A DNA stretch of 64,000 nucleotides, taken from positions 1 through 64,000 of the forward strand of contig CALOAN010000042.1 in assembly GCA_942491345.1 (NCBI GenBank), read 5' to 3'. Below, one piece after another: positions 54,588-63,472 of this stretch (position 1 is its first letter; each line of letters starts with the position of its first letter). A program made the translations under genes and the position numbers. Below the pieces are notes generated by a model, which was not told the origin of the DNA, made no database searches, and was given only the letters and a program-made list of their open reading frames with translations. This stretch comes from JAHEEL01 sp942491345. Its GTDB lineage: Bacteria > Actinomycetota > Acidimicrobiia > Spongiisociales > UBA5794.

Positions 54588-55892
54588 GTGAGAGTCTCGA
54601 CATCGTGGGACGAGGGACAGCTGAACCTTCGCCTGCGTCTCGACGAAGGCGAACGGCTCGACGGTGCAGGCCAAGCCGGCATGCCAATCCGACTTGTTGC
54701 GAACACTGCGACAATCCGACACCCGGCGCTGTCAGCGGACACGCACCCGGATCTGGTCGCGCTGGCCGTGATCATGACGGTCGCTCCGTGGGTCGGGCGG
54801 CGGCTGTGGCTCGACGAACCGGTGTCGTCGGCGTTCGCGGACGCCGCGCAGGATGGCTTCGATTTCGAACTCGGCCCTGTAGATGAGGATCTTCCGTCGA
54901 GGGCTCGGGGCCAACACGTAGGGCTCCTCTACTCCGGTGGGGTCGACTCGGTCGCCCTCAGCGAGTTCATCCCTCCAGACTCGCCGCTCATCCACCTCAG
55001 GCGCGTTCGGCACCCGCGTGTGCCGAACCGGGCAACCCACCTTCGCGTCGACGTGAGCGAACACTATGCCCGCCTCCTCGAAACACCTGATCGACGACTC
55101 GAGGTCGTGGCCACCGACATTGAGTTTCTATGTCAGCCGTTCCCGACCTACGCGACGTGGATCACACTCGGAATCGGGGCGGTGCTCCTTGCCGACTACC
55201 TGAACCTCGGTGCCGTCGCTGCCGGGTTCATTCTCGGTGCGCGACATCTCGACGAAGGCAGGAGATTCGATCCGAACGGTGACAACGCTCGGGCCTGGTA
55301 CGGGGTATTCGAAGCCGCAGGGATCCCCCTCTTCGGTGGAATGGCTGGAGCAACCGAAATCCTGACCTTCCAACTCGCCGAGAATGCAGGACTGGAATCG
55401 ATCACCCGATCGTGCCAGCTAGGGACGGTCGAGGCGCCGTGCTGGAACTGCATCAAGTGCCTGAGGAAGGAGCTCATTGCCTCTGCCCGTTCCGACGAAC
55501 CCCTCCCGGCCGAACTCGTTGATCGTGTCTCCACGAACGGCAAGATCGTCGAACCGTTGCTCGGGCCGCCCCCGTATTACCAGCAGCACATCCTCGAGTA
55601 CGTGCTTTCCCGCGTGCCGGGCATCGAATCAACCTTCCTGAAGAGCACCAAGGACCAGCTGCGTCCCACGCGGAGTGGAAGCGATTGGGTCGAGCGGTAC
55701 TACCCGCCGGCCCTCGAACAGATCCCGGCTCCCTGGCTGGCATCGTTCCGACCCCAACTCCTCGACAGCGTTGATCTCATGACCGAAGAAGACTGTGCGA
55801 TCGTGGAGAACTGGGACGCCTCGAAGCGTCCTCAACCAGGACCTGATCCCGAGGCCGATGAGCCGGCGGGCCTACAATCGCGGCAACCGTAG
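54588..55892 (+). CDS. QueC-like PP-loop ATPase (intact paralogue)
   Basis: 434 residues from GTG 54588 with GGAG about 9 nt upstream. It aligns over its whole length with the gene before it: shared LRLD-x-GE-x-L-x-GAGQ, MPIRL, HPDLVALA, LLYSGGVDSVALSEF (PP-loop), RVRHPRVPNRATHLRVDVSE, FLCQPFPTYATW, and the Cys cluster SCQLGTVEAPCWNCIKC. QueC relatives turn a carboxylate into a nitrile through an adenylate; others act in defence systems (QatC, Cap9). In a surface-glycan cluster, an amidation, ligation or modification of a small molecule is possible. I cannot assign the substrate. Confidence 0.8.
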   Translation: MRVSTSWDEGQLNLRLRLDEGERLDGAGQAGMPIRLVANTATIRHPALSADTHPDLVALAVIMTVAPWVGRRLWLDEPVSSAFADAAQDGFDFELGPVDEDLPSRARGQHVGLLYSGGVDSVALSEFIPPDSPLIHLRRVRHPRVPNRATHLRVDVSEHYARLLETPDRRLEVVATDIEFLCQPFPTYATWITLGIGAVLLADYLNLGAVAAGFILGARHLDEGRRFDPNGDNARAWYGVFEAAGIPLFGGMAGATEILTFQLAENAGLESITRSCQLGTVEAPCWNCIKCLRKELIASARSDEPLPAELVDRVSTNGKIVEPLLGPPPYYQQHILEYVLSRVPGIESTFLKSTKDQLRPTRSGSDWVERYYPPALEQIPAPWLASFRPQLLDSVDLMTEEDCAIVENWDASKRPQPGPDPEADEPAGLQSRQP

Positions 55893-56103
55893 CTGCGCCC
55901 GGAGGTGCCCCGTGTGTGTTGTTGATGCCCCGAGTCGGTGCGCTGCAGGCACGATCACTCTGCGGGTGCCGACGCGCAGGGCGACTCCCGGCTCACGCGG
56001 ATGATTGCGCACCACATCGCCGCAGACGAGCGCAGGATGAGCCGCTCTCCGGAGCCGTTCGACCGTCTGAACCCCGTTTTCCGGAATATGGTTCGGTAGA
56101 CAT

Positions 56104-57191
56104 ATGCGACTTCTCATCACCGGCGGCTCAGGGTTCATCGGATCGGCCGTCGTGCGCCAGGCCGTAGCTCGCGGCATGTCGGTGGTGAACGTCGACAAGC
56201 TCACCTACGCCGCAACTGCGGGTTCAACGAGTGCAGTCGCCGATTCCGACCGGTACGTCCTCGAAGTCGCCGACGTCGTCGACACGCAGGCGATGTCCAC
56301 CATCCTCGCCCGGTTCCAACCGGATCGAGTGATCCACCTCGCCGCAGAAACGCACGTCGACCGCTCAATCGACCGGCCCCTGGAGTTCGTCGAAATCCAA
56401 CGTCCTGAACGGCCCGGTGCGATTGCTGGACGCGGCTCGCGAGTACTTCGAGAGCCCTGCCAAATGATCGGCCGCGAGGAATTCCGCTTCCAGCATGTCT
56501 CGACGACGATGAGGTCTTTGGGTCGCTGGGCGATACCGGAAGCCTTTCACGAAGCCCATCCGTACGATCCACGATAGCCCGTATCTGGCATCCAAGGCCG
56601 GCCCCGACCACCTCGTGCGTGCTTGGTATCACACGCAACGGCCTGCCGATGTTGATCAGCAACTGCTGCAACAACTACGGGCCCTACCAGTTCCCGGAGA
56701 AGCTCATCCCGCTCACCGTCATCCGGGCGCTGATGGGGTTGTCGCTCCCCGTGTACGGAGCAGGCGAGAACGTGCGGGACTGGCTCTATGTCGAAGACCA
56801 CGCGGCCGCATTGCTGCAAATCGCCGAAGAGGGGGAGATCGGCTCCACCTACCTGGTCGGAGGCGACGCGGAACAACGCAACATCGACGTGGTGATGCAC
56901 ATTTGCAGGATCTTCTCGACGACACTCCGCCCTGTCGCAGAGCGGCTTGATCCGCACGAGCATCTGGTCACCTTCGTCGAGGACCGGCCGGGGCATGACC
57001 AGCGGTACGCCTTCGATGCATCCGATACGTCCGAGCGGCTCGGATGGTCGCCGGCGACCTCGTTCGCGGCCGGGCTGCGCGCAACCGTCGAGTGGTACAT
57101 CGCGAATGCGGCATGGTGGGAACCGCTGACGAGCAGCGGGGCCACCGTGGAGCGGGCGGGATTGTCATCTGGAGGAGGTGGCGAACGGTGA
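56104..57191 (+). pseudogene. rfbB: dTDP-glucose 4,6-dehydratase, disrupted by several frameshifts
   Basis: The N-terminus (MRLLITGGSGFIGSAVV, VNVDKLTYAA, VIHLAAETHVDRSID) and the C-terminus (LISNCCNNYGPYQFPEKLIP, LPVYGAGENVRDWLYVEDHA, TFVEDRPGHDQRYAFDAS) are clear RmlB. Between about 56395 and 56640 the expected text (SNV...LLDAAREYF, FRFQHVS, VFGSLGDTG, FHEAHPYDPRSPYLASKAGPDHL) is spread over all three frames, requiring at least five indels in 240 bp. The catalytic Asp-Glu and YxxxK region falls exactly there. Its stop overlaps the rfbA start. Confidence 0.9.
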
Positions 57192-58054
57192 AAGGGATCG
57201 TGCTCGCGGGCGGAACAGGGAGCCGACTCGATCCGGCGACCCGGGTGGTGAGCAAGCAGCTCCTTCCGGTCTACGACAAACCGATGGTCTACTACCCGCT
57301 ATCGCTGCTCATGCTGGCCGGGATCACCGAGATCCTCGTCATCACCACACCCGACCAGAGCGGTCAATTCCGCCAACTCCTCGGCGACGGAAGCGACTGG
57401 GGGCTCGATCTGAGCTACGCCGTGCAACCTTCACCGGACGGATTGGCGCAGGCCTTCCTGATCGGAGAGGACTTCATCGATGGTTCTTCGGCTGCACTCG
57501 TACTCGGCGACAACATCCTGTACGGGAGGGGCCTTTCCGGACTGCTCCGCGAAGCAACGCAGCGCGACGGCGCCACCATCTTCGGCTACCCGGTTCGTGA
57601 TCCCGAGCAATTCGGTGTTGTCACGCTCGGCGAGGATGGAACTCCTCTGAATATCGAGGAGAAGCCGGATCGCGCGGAGTCGAACCTCGCGGTGATCGGT
57701 TTGTACTTCTTCGATGATCGCGTTGTTGATGTGGCACGCCGGGTGCGGCCGTCGGCGCGTGGTGAACTCGAGATCACGGACGTGATTCGATCGTATCTCG
57801 ACGAGGGTGAGCTCGTGGTTGAGGCTCTGGGACGAGGTATCGCATGGCTCGACGCCGGGACACCCGAGTCCTTGCATGAAGCGTCGGCGTTCGTGCATAC
57901 CATCGAGAAACGCCAGGGTTCGAAAGTTGCATGTTTGGAGGAAGTTGCCTATCGCATGGGGTTCATCTCGCGCGAAGCCCTCGCGCGGCAGGCAGCAACG
58001 GCGCCGAGCCCCGAGTACGCCACCTACCTCATGGACGTGCTCGACGAGAGCTGA
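57188..58054 (+). CDS. rfbA: Glucose-1-phosphate thymidylyltransferase
   Basis: 288 residues from GTG 57188 with GGAGGAGG about 10 nt upstream; GTGA overlaps the rfbB stop. Full RmlA motif set: KGIVLAGGTGSRLDPATRVV, SKQLLPVYDKPMVYYPLS, LVLGDNILYGRG, EKPDRAESNLAVIGLYFFD, GRGIAWLDAGTPESL. It makes dTDP-glucose from dTTP and glucose-1-phosphate, the first step for dTDP-deoxysugars. It is intact although both neighbours are broken. Confidence 0.96.
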   Translation: MKGIVLAGGTGSRLDPATRVVSKQLLPVYDKPMVYYPLSLLMLAGITEILVITTPDQSGQFRQLLGDGSDWGLDLSYAVQPSPDGLAQAFLIGEDFIDGSSAALVLGDNILYGRGLSGLLREATQRDGATIFGYPVRDPEQFGVVTLGEDGTPLNIEEKPDRAESNLAVIGLYFFDDRVVDVARRVRPSARGELEITDVIRSYLDEGELVVEALGRGIAWLDAGTPESLHEASAFVHTIEKRQGSKVACLEEVAYRMGFISREALARQAATAPSPEYATYLMDVLDES

Positions 58055-58126
58055 GGCTGCCGTCCTTGGGCGACCCGGCGCCGGGCCGCGTATGAGCGGA
58101 CGGCCGATTCCCTAGTATCGGATGCC

Positions 58127-59044
58127 ATGAGTCTGGTGATGGCCGACGAACGAGTCGTGGTGACCGGGGCCACGGGATACATCGGGTCAGCGCTCGTTGC
58201 ACACCTTCGCGGCCGAAACGAAGTGCACGTGCTCGCTCGCGATGCCGCAGCGGCCCAGTCGCGTCTCGGGCTCGAATCCAGCCTCGTCCATGCTGTGGGA
58301 GAAGGCTCGATGCCGGTGGGAGAGACATTCGATCGGATCGCTCCGACGGTGGTCTTTCATCTGGCGACTCACTATCGACGGCAAGATGACCCGGCCTCGA
58401 TTGCTCTCATGATCGACGCAAATGTGCGGTTCGGATCGCTCGTTCTCGATGCAGCGTCGAGGTGCGCGGGGTGCGACGTGGTGGTTGCAGGGTCCCATTT
58501 TCAGTTCGCCGGAGCCCCTGGCCGGTCGTCGAGCTTCTACGCATCAACGAAGAACGCTCTCTGCGAGATCGCCAGATACTTGCAGGAGGCTCGGGGCCTG
58601 CAATGGACCCAGCCGGTCATCTACGACGCGTACGGTCCTGCGGACACCAGAGCAAAACTCATCGACGTGCTGATCGACCGGGTGGAGTCCGGGCAGGCCG
58701 TCCGGCTGCCCGACCCCGAGCCGCTCCACCACTTCGTGTATATCGAAGATGTGGTCGCAGCACTGGTCGTTTCTGCCCGCAATCTCCGGTTCCGCGAAGT
58801 GGGCCAAGCGGCACCAGCGTGTGGGTCAGCCCGATCGAGCTCAGCCCGGGCCTCGATGCCCGAGCGTGACTGCTGCGGAGCTGGGGAACGAGCCTGCTGC
58901 GCTGGCCTGAGCCTTCGACCTGACCGCCAGGGCGACCCTGCGGCCAAGTACGAAGGACCAAGGCACGCTGGGGTGGCAAGCTGATGGTAGGCTGGCTGAC
59001 GGCATTGGAAGCACATGGATTGCGTTCCATGCGCGTCTTCGTAG
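58127..59044 (+). pseudogene. NAD-dependent epimerase/dehydratase (SDR), C-terminus frameshifted
   Basis: Extended SDR: VVVTGATGYIGSALVAHLRG, VFHLATHYRRQDDP and the catalytic YxxxK in SSFYASTKNALCEIA, then PVIYDAYGPADTRAKLIDVL and LHHFVYIEDVVAAL. The frame is intact to about 58800. After that the natural sequence (SGTSVWVSPIELSPGLDARA, then TARATLRPSTKDQGTLGW...GIGSTWIAFHA) lies in two other frames, with breaks near 58805 and 58868 and a TGA near 58904. The end is approximate. It resembles nucleotide-deoxysugar reductases and epimerases and could supply the reduction otherwise done by RfbD, which is not seen in the window (inference). Confidence 0.75.
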
Positions 59045-59172
59045 CCGGCAGGTGAAGACGTCGAGCGTCGCAGACCGTGGACCAATCCTCGGCAACGTCG
59101 AGATGCCTGAACACGACATCAGCAGCCCACCACCACGGTCGTACCTGACCAGCGGTCGGGTAGGGTGTCGGG

Positions 59173-60890
59173 ATGTCCATCCGAGCCGTAGCACCGGGAC
59201 GCGTCTACGAGTTCGGTCACAGATCCGGTGCTCGATCACCTTCGAGGAAGACCACGCCGTGGGGATTCTGGAGGTGGACGACATCGAAGCGCGGAATCCC
59301 GACGGAAGCGCCGAGGATCCCGGAAGTGATGGCTTCAAGCACACCCCCGAGCCACTGATCCGATCGTGGTACGCCGCGCAGCAGGTGCTCGCCGAAACCG
59401 AGCCGGGGGATGTCGTGGTCGCACCGGATCACGGCGGCATTGGTGGTGTTCTGGCGGTGAGCGAAGCGTCCAAACCAAGAGATCAGCGGCGCCGGATTTG
59501 GACGATCGCCGGCGACGGTGCCTGGCTCGAGGCGATGCTCGTTGCGGGAACCGCAGACCATGCTGAGATGCCGTTGGCGTCGGAGATCGATTGGGAGCTG
59601 GCGCAGTATCGGAACTCAGAGGTGGTGCTCGCCGCATCCCCGATTGCCGCTCAGCTTCTGAGCAGCATCGGCGTGTCGGCGGAGATTGTCGACGTCGCGG
59701 CTGCTCCGGCGTCGAGTTCGGATGAACCGGGACTCGGGGCCTGGGCGCCGGGACCGGTGTCTCGCAGCAATCGCTCGGGCGATGTGTTGCGTGCTGCGGC
59801 GACGGTTGCCGATCTCCAGGTGACGGTTTCCGGGCAGGACGCTGCGGATCTGATCTGGTCGGGAACAACGTGGGAGGCTCTGAGTGGCGTACGAGCCATT
59901 CTTGGTGACAGGCTCCGGCGGTCTGATCGACCGATTGCGCGGCCGGCCTTCGTGGTGCTGGGGAATGCCCTTGAACCGCCCGATCAGGCGGCCGCGCAGT
60001 GGAGGGACGCCGGCGTCGAGGTCCTGGCGCCGCGGGGGAGCGTCGCGGCGGCGATGTGGAGCGATGTCCGGACCTGGGACTCCAGCGATGAGCTGGCCTC
60101 ACTCCTTTCCGGAACGGGTCCGCAATCGACGTCCGTAGCGTCAACGCCGATACGTTCCCCGCAAGCCCCATCGTCGGACCAGTCGAGGGCCCGGCGGGTA
60201 TCCGTCGGGGTGCCGGTCTTCCGGAATGTCTCGTTTCTCGACGAGTGCGTCGAGTCGATTCTCGGACAGTCGCAAGCGCCTCACGAAGTGCTGCTGATGG
60301 ATGACGGTTCAGACTCTGCCGGAGTGGACCAAGCGTTCAGGCGGTGGGTGGACCGGGAACCGACGCGCATACGCAGACTGTCGCAGGCCAATCGCGGCGT
60401 GTGCACCGCGAGGAACCGGATGATCGAGGCAATGACCGGAGACGCCTTCCTCCTTGTTGATCAAGACGATGTGTTGGAGCCGAATTGCATCAAACGCACC
60501 GCCGAAGCCTTGCGGGAGGATGTGTCGCTCTGGGCCGTTGCAGGTTGGACCGAGTTCTTCGGCGAGTATCAGGGGATCGAGGCGAAACCCCCGTTCGATC
60601 GGAGGGTCGGGCTGCGAGAGAACCCGATCGTCTCAACGGCAGCGCTCGTCGACATGCACGTACGCGACGCCGGAGTCGCGTTCGCCCCCGACCTGGCGTT
60701 CTTGTACTGCGAAGACTGGCACTACTGGTCGCAGATCATCGCCGCCGGGGGCAACATCGGGCTTGTGCCCGAAGTCGTGGTGCGGCATCGCGTTCACCTC
60801 GCCTCCGGAGGGTTCCAGAGGACCGAACTCGCTCATCGGATTGGCCGGGCGCGGGCAATCGAACCGCTCCTCGATCCGGCCAACGGCTAG
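59173..60890 (+). pseudogene. Glycosyltransferase with C-terminal GT2 domain, N-terminal frameshift
   Basis: About 572 residues from the ATG at 59173 (MSIRAVAPGRVYEFGHRSG). A single-base break near 59230 then joins SITFEEDHAVGILEVDDIEA, which stays open to 60890. Residues 20-370 are a degenerate GT-B-like region. The GT-A domain follows: VSVGVPVFRNVSFLDECVES, LLMDDGSDSAGV, NRGVCTARNRMIEAM, AFLLVDQDDVLEPNCI (DxD-like) and an acceptor block CEDWHYWSQIIAAGG. The architecture parallels the other extension-plus-GT2 proteins in this window. Confidence 0.78.
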
Positions 60891-60953
60891 GACACGCACG
60901 AGTGCCGCCGCCGACACACCCGCGGCAACTGCCTCGTCGACCCTCGACCGGGC

Positions 60954-62723
60954 TCAGGCACCCGCCTTCATGTTCGCGATCTGGAGGCGCGTTGACTCCA
61001 GGTACTGCTCGAACCGACGTTGAGGATCGGAACCCGGGGGAGGGGAGATCTCGGCGAGCACCGCCTCGGCGGCTTCGAAGTGACCGGTCCGAGCCAGCTC
61101 GAGCGCAAGGCCGAATCGGATCGCAACGTCGTACCGCTCATCGGTAATCGCTGCATCGAGTTGGGTGAGCACTTCGGCGCCGTCTCTTGCGACTGCGTTC
61201 GGCGGGATCAGGAGGCGCCACTCTCCGTCGTCGACGATGCGCCAGCCTGGGGGAGCGACGGAAGTCCGCGTATCTCCGGCGAGCAGAACGACGATCGGTT
61301 CTTCCCCGAGGCGGTGGCTCGAGGTGACCATCGCCCGCGGGAGGCGGATCTGGTACCACGTTGGGAGGTATCGGGGTTGGCCGTAGAACAGGGGCTGGTA
61401 TCGCGGGAATTCGCGCAGGAACTCGAACAGAACGACGGTGTCCGGTTCCACGTTCTCCATGATGAGGTGCGACGCCTGTTCCCAGTCGGTCGTCTCCTGT
61501 TCGGTGACCTCGGCATGGAATCCAATCGCCGTCGGAATCGCGTAGAGAGCGAGAGCGACGGCACCGATGATCGTCGACGGGATGCGCCAGCTCTCACGGG
61601 GCGCGAGCAGCAGACGCGAACCGACAAGCCCGATCGCCAGAGCGCCGGGCAGCATCAGATCGTGGAAGTAGCGGTCGAAGAACGAGAATCCGGGTGCCAC
61701 GGAAGCGAAGAAGACGGCGGAGATTCCGGGAGAAATTGCCGCGAGTGGGATGAACCACCAGACCTCGCCCCGGGTCGGGCGGAATGGCTTGAACAGCAGA
61801 AGGATGACGAGAGCGGCGAGCGCGAGGCCCGCCAGACCGAACGCGGCGTCGAACTCGGAAACGAACGCCGAAACGCTGTCGACGAACCGCTCACGCAAGC
61901 CATACGGCGTCTGGGTCTCGAAGAACGTTGGGTTCTTGATTCGGGTGATGATCGGCATCGCCAGGGAAGCCACAAACGTGATTCCCGCGACGGACAGTGC
62001 GCTGGTCCCGCCGGGATCGTTCTCACGAACCACGTAGCGGCGCACCAGGAGTCCGGCCACGGCGAACAGGGAAACCATCACTGGGACCAGCGCCTGGGTC
62101 AGGACGAGGAGCAATCCCGAGAGTCCTGAGAATGTGAGGGTCTTCGCGTTCGGTCCGGTCCGGAGCAGAGAACGGACCGCTACGACGAAGAGCAGCGCGA
62201 AGAAGGTCGGAATTGCGTACGGCCGGATGAACGCCGTTGTGCGCAGCACAATGGGGGAGAACCCGTACGCGAGGATCGTGATCGCGGGAGCAAAACGGTT
62301 TCCCGCGAACTGCTTGGATAGGTACCCAAGGAAGCCCACCGATCACAGGCCGAAGAGCGTCGGCAGGAGGCGTTCGGCAAAGTCGGTTGCGCCGAACGCA
62401 AGCCTCCATGTTCCACCGAGCGCGACCTCGAGCGGCGGCTGGTTGAGCGCCCACGAGGTGCTGAGCCATTGCCCGGGACCTCCCCAGTATCCGCCGAGTT
62501 GACGCAGCTCGTCGATGTGAAACGGTTCCTCAGTTGCGAAGACGATCCACGTCACCGCAACGAGCACAAACGCCAGAGCGGTCAGCCATCGCGCGTCGCC
62601 CGTGTGCAACCACGAACGGTTTGTGTCTGATGGTGAGGTTGTTGTCGTCAGGATCGTTCCAAGGTCGGCGTGCGGAGCATATCCGCAACACCAGAGAAGT
62701 CGATTGCACGAGCGAAGCAGCAT
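60954..62723 (-). pseudogene. Multi-spanning GT-C-like membrane protein interrupted by an in-frame TGA
   Basis: About 560-590 residues. The N-terminal part has a membrane span and the acidic first loop FATEEPFHIDELRQLGGYW typical of GT39/GT-C enzymes, ending LLPTLFGL. A TGA (62345-62343) follows, and the same frame resumes as SVGFLGYLSKQFAGNRFAPA and runs to 60954. A G-to-T change (GGA to TGA) would explain it. About ten helices are followed by a soluble C-terminal tail with a TPR-like stretch (AIRFGLALELARTGHFEAAEAV). No good start codon is obvious; 62723 is a guess, and a CTG at 62651 precedes the first plausible sequence. Confidence 0.7.
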
Positions 62724-62883
62724 GCGCCGGGCCGGATGGGGCACCCCTCCGGCGTTCGGGGGCCGGCGCGGACGGGTCCGGACGGTGGAACGGCAGTGAA
62801 AATCCGCCGGACGATGCATGTAATCGCTGCAGCCACACCGGTAGGATGCGCGCAGTTGCCCGATCCCGGACGGAGTGCGCCCT

Positions 62884-63465
62884 GTGACGAATCAATACTT
62901 CCCAGAGACCGTGTCCGAAGACCTCGCACATATCCGCAGCGAGATCCTGCGGTACCGCAGCACCGACCTCATGGACGATCGGGAACGGGCCCGGTTCCTG
63001 GGCCTGCCGGCGGGCTGTCGTATACGCGAAAACGCGAAGATCCTGAATCCGGACAACCTCACCTGCGGCGAGAATGTGTGGATCGGCGAGGGAGCCGTGC
63101 TCGACGCGCAGGGCGGCCTCGAGATCGGTGACAACACGCAGATCGGGCTCGGTGTGTTCGTGTGGAGCCACACGACCCACAAGCAGGCCCGCGCCGGCCA
63201 GACAGGTCAGAGCAAGGAACTCATCGACTACAGCCGGACACGTATCGGAAAGAACTGCTTCATCGCGGGGCCGACCGTCATAGGACCCGGTGTCACCGTC
63301 GGTGATGGTGCCATCATCTCGCCGCTGAACTTCGTGGAGCGCGACGTGGCCCCGGGTGCCGTCGTGAGTGGCCGGCTGGAGCGACGCGAGGTCGACAATC
63401 GTGTTGCGGCGCTCGAAGCCGAGGTCGAATCGCTCAGGCAGCTCATTGCCGAACTCGGGCGCTAG
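62884..63465 (+). CDS. Left-handed beta-helix (hexapeptide) acyltransferase
   Basis: 193 residues from GTG 62884, with GGAG about 8 nt upstream (GTG 62875 is the alternative). Hexapeptide repeats [LIV]-G-x(4) run from about residue 45 (ILNPDNLTCGENVWIGEGAV, IGDNTQIGLGVFV, RIGKNCFIAGPTVIGPGVTV). An active-site-like His lies in VWSHTTHKQARAG. A short coiled tail ends the protein. This family O- or N-acetylates sugars in capsule and O-antigen pathways; a serine O-acetyltransferase is less likely given the lack of its N-terminal domain. It is divergent from the GT-C gene and convergent with the next. Confidence 0.88.
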   Translation: MTNQYFPETVSEDLAHIRSEILRYRSTDLMDDRERARFLGLPAGCRIRENAKILNPDNLTCGENVWIGEGAVLDAQGGLEIGDNTQIGLGVFVWSHTTHKQARAGQTGQSKELIDYSRTRIGKNCFIAGPTVIGPGVTVGDGAIISPLNFVERDVAPGAVVSGRLERREVDNRVAALEAEVESLRQLIAELGR

Positions 63466-63472
63466 GTCCGGC

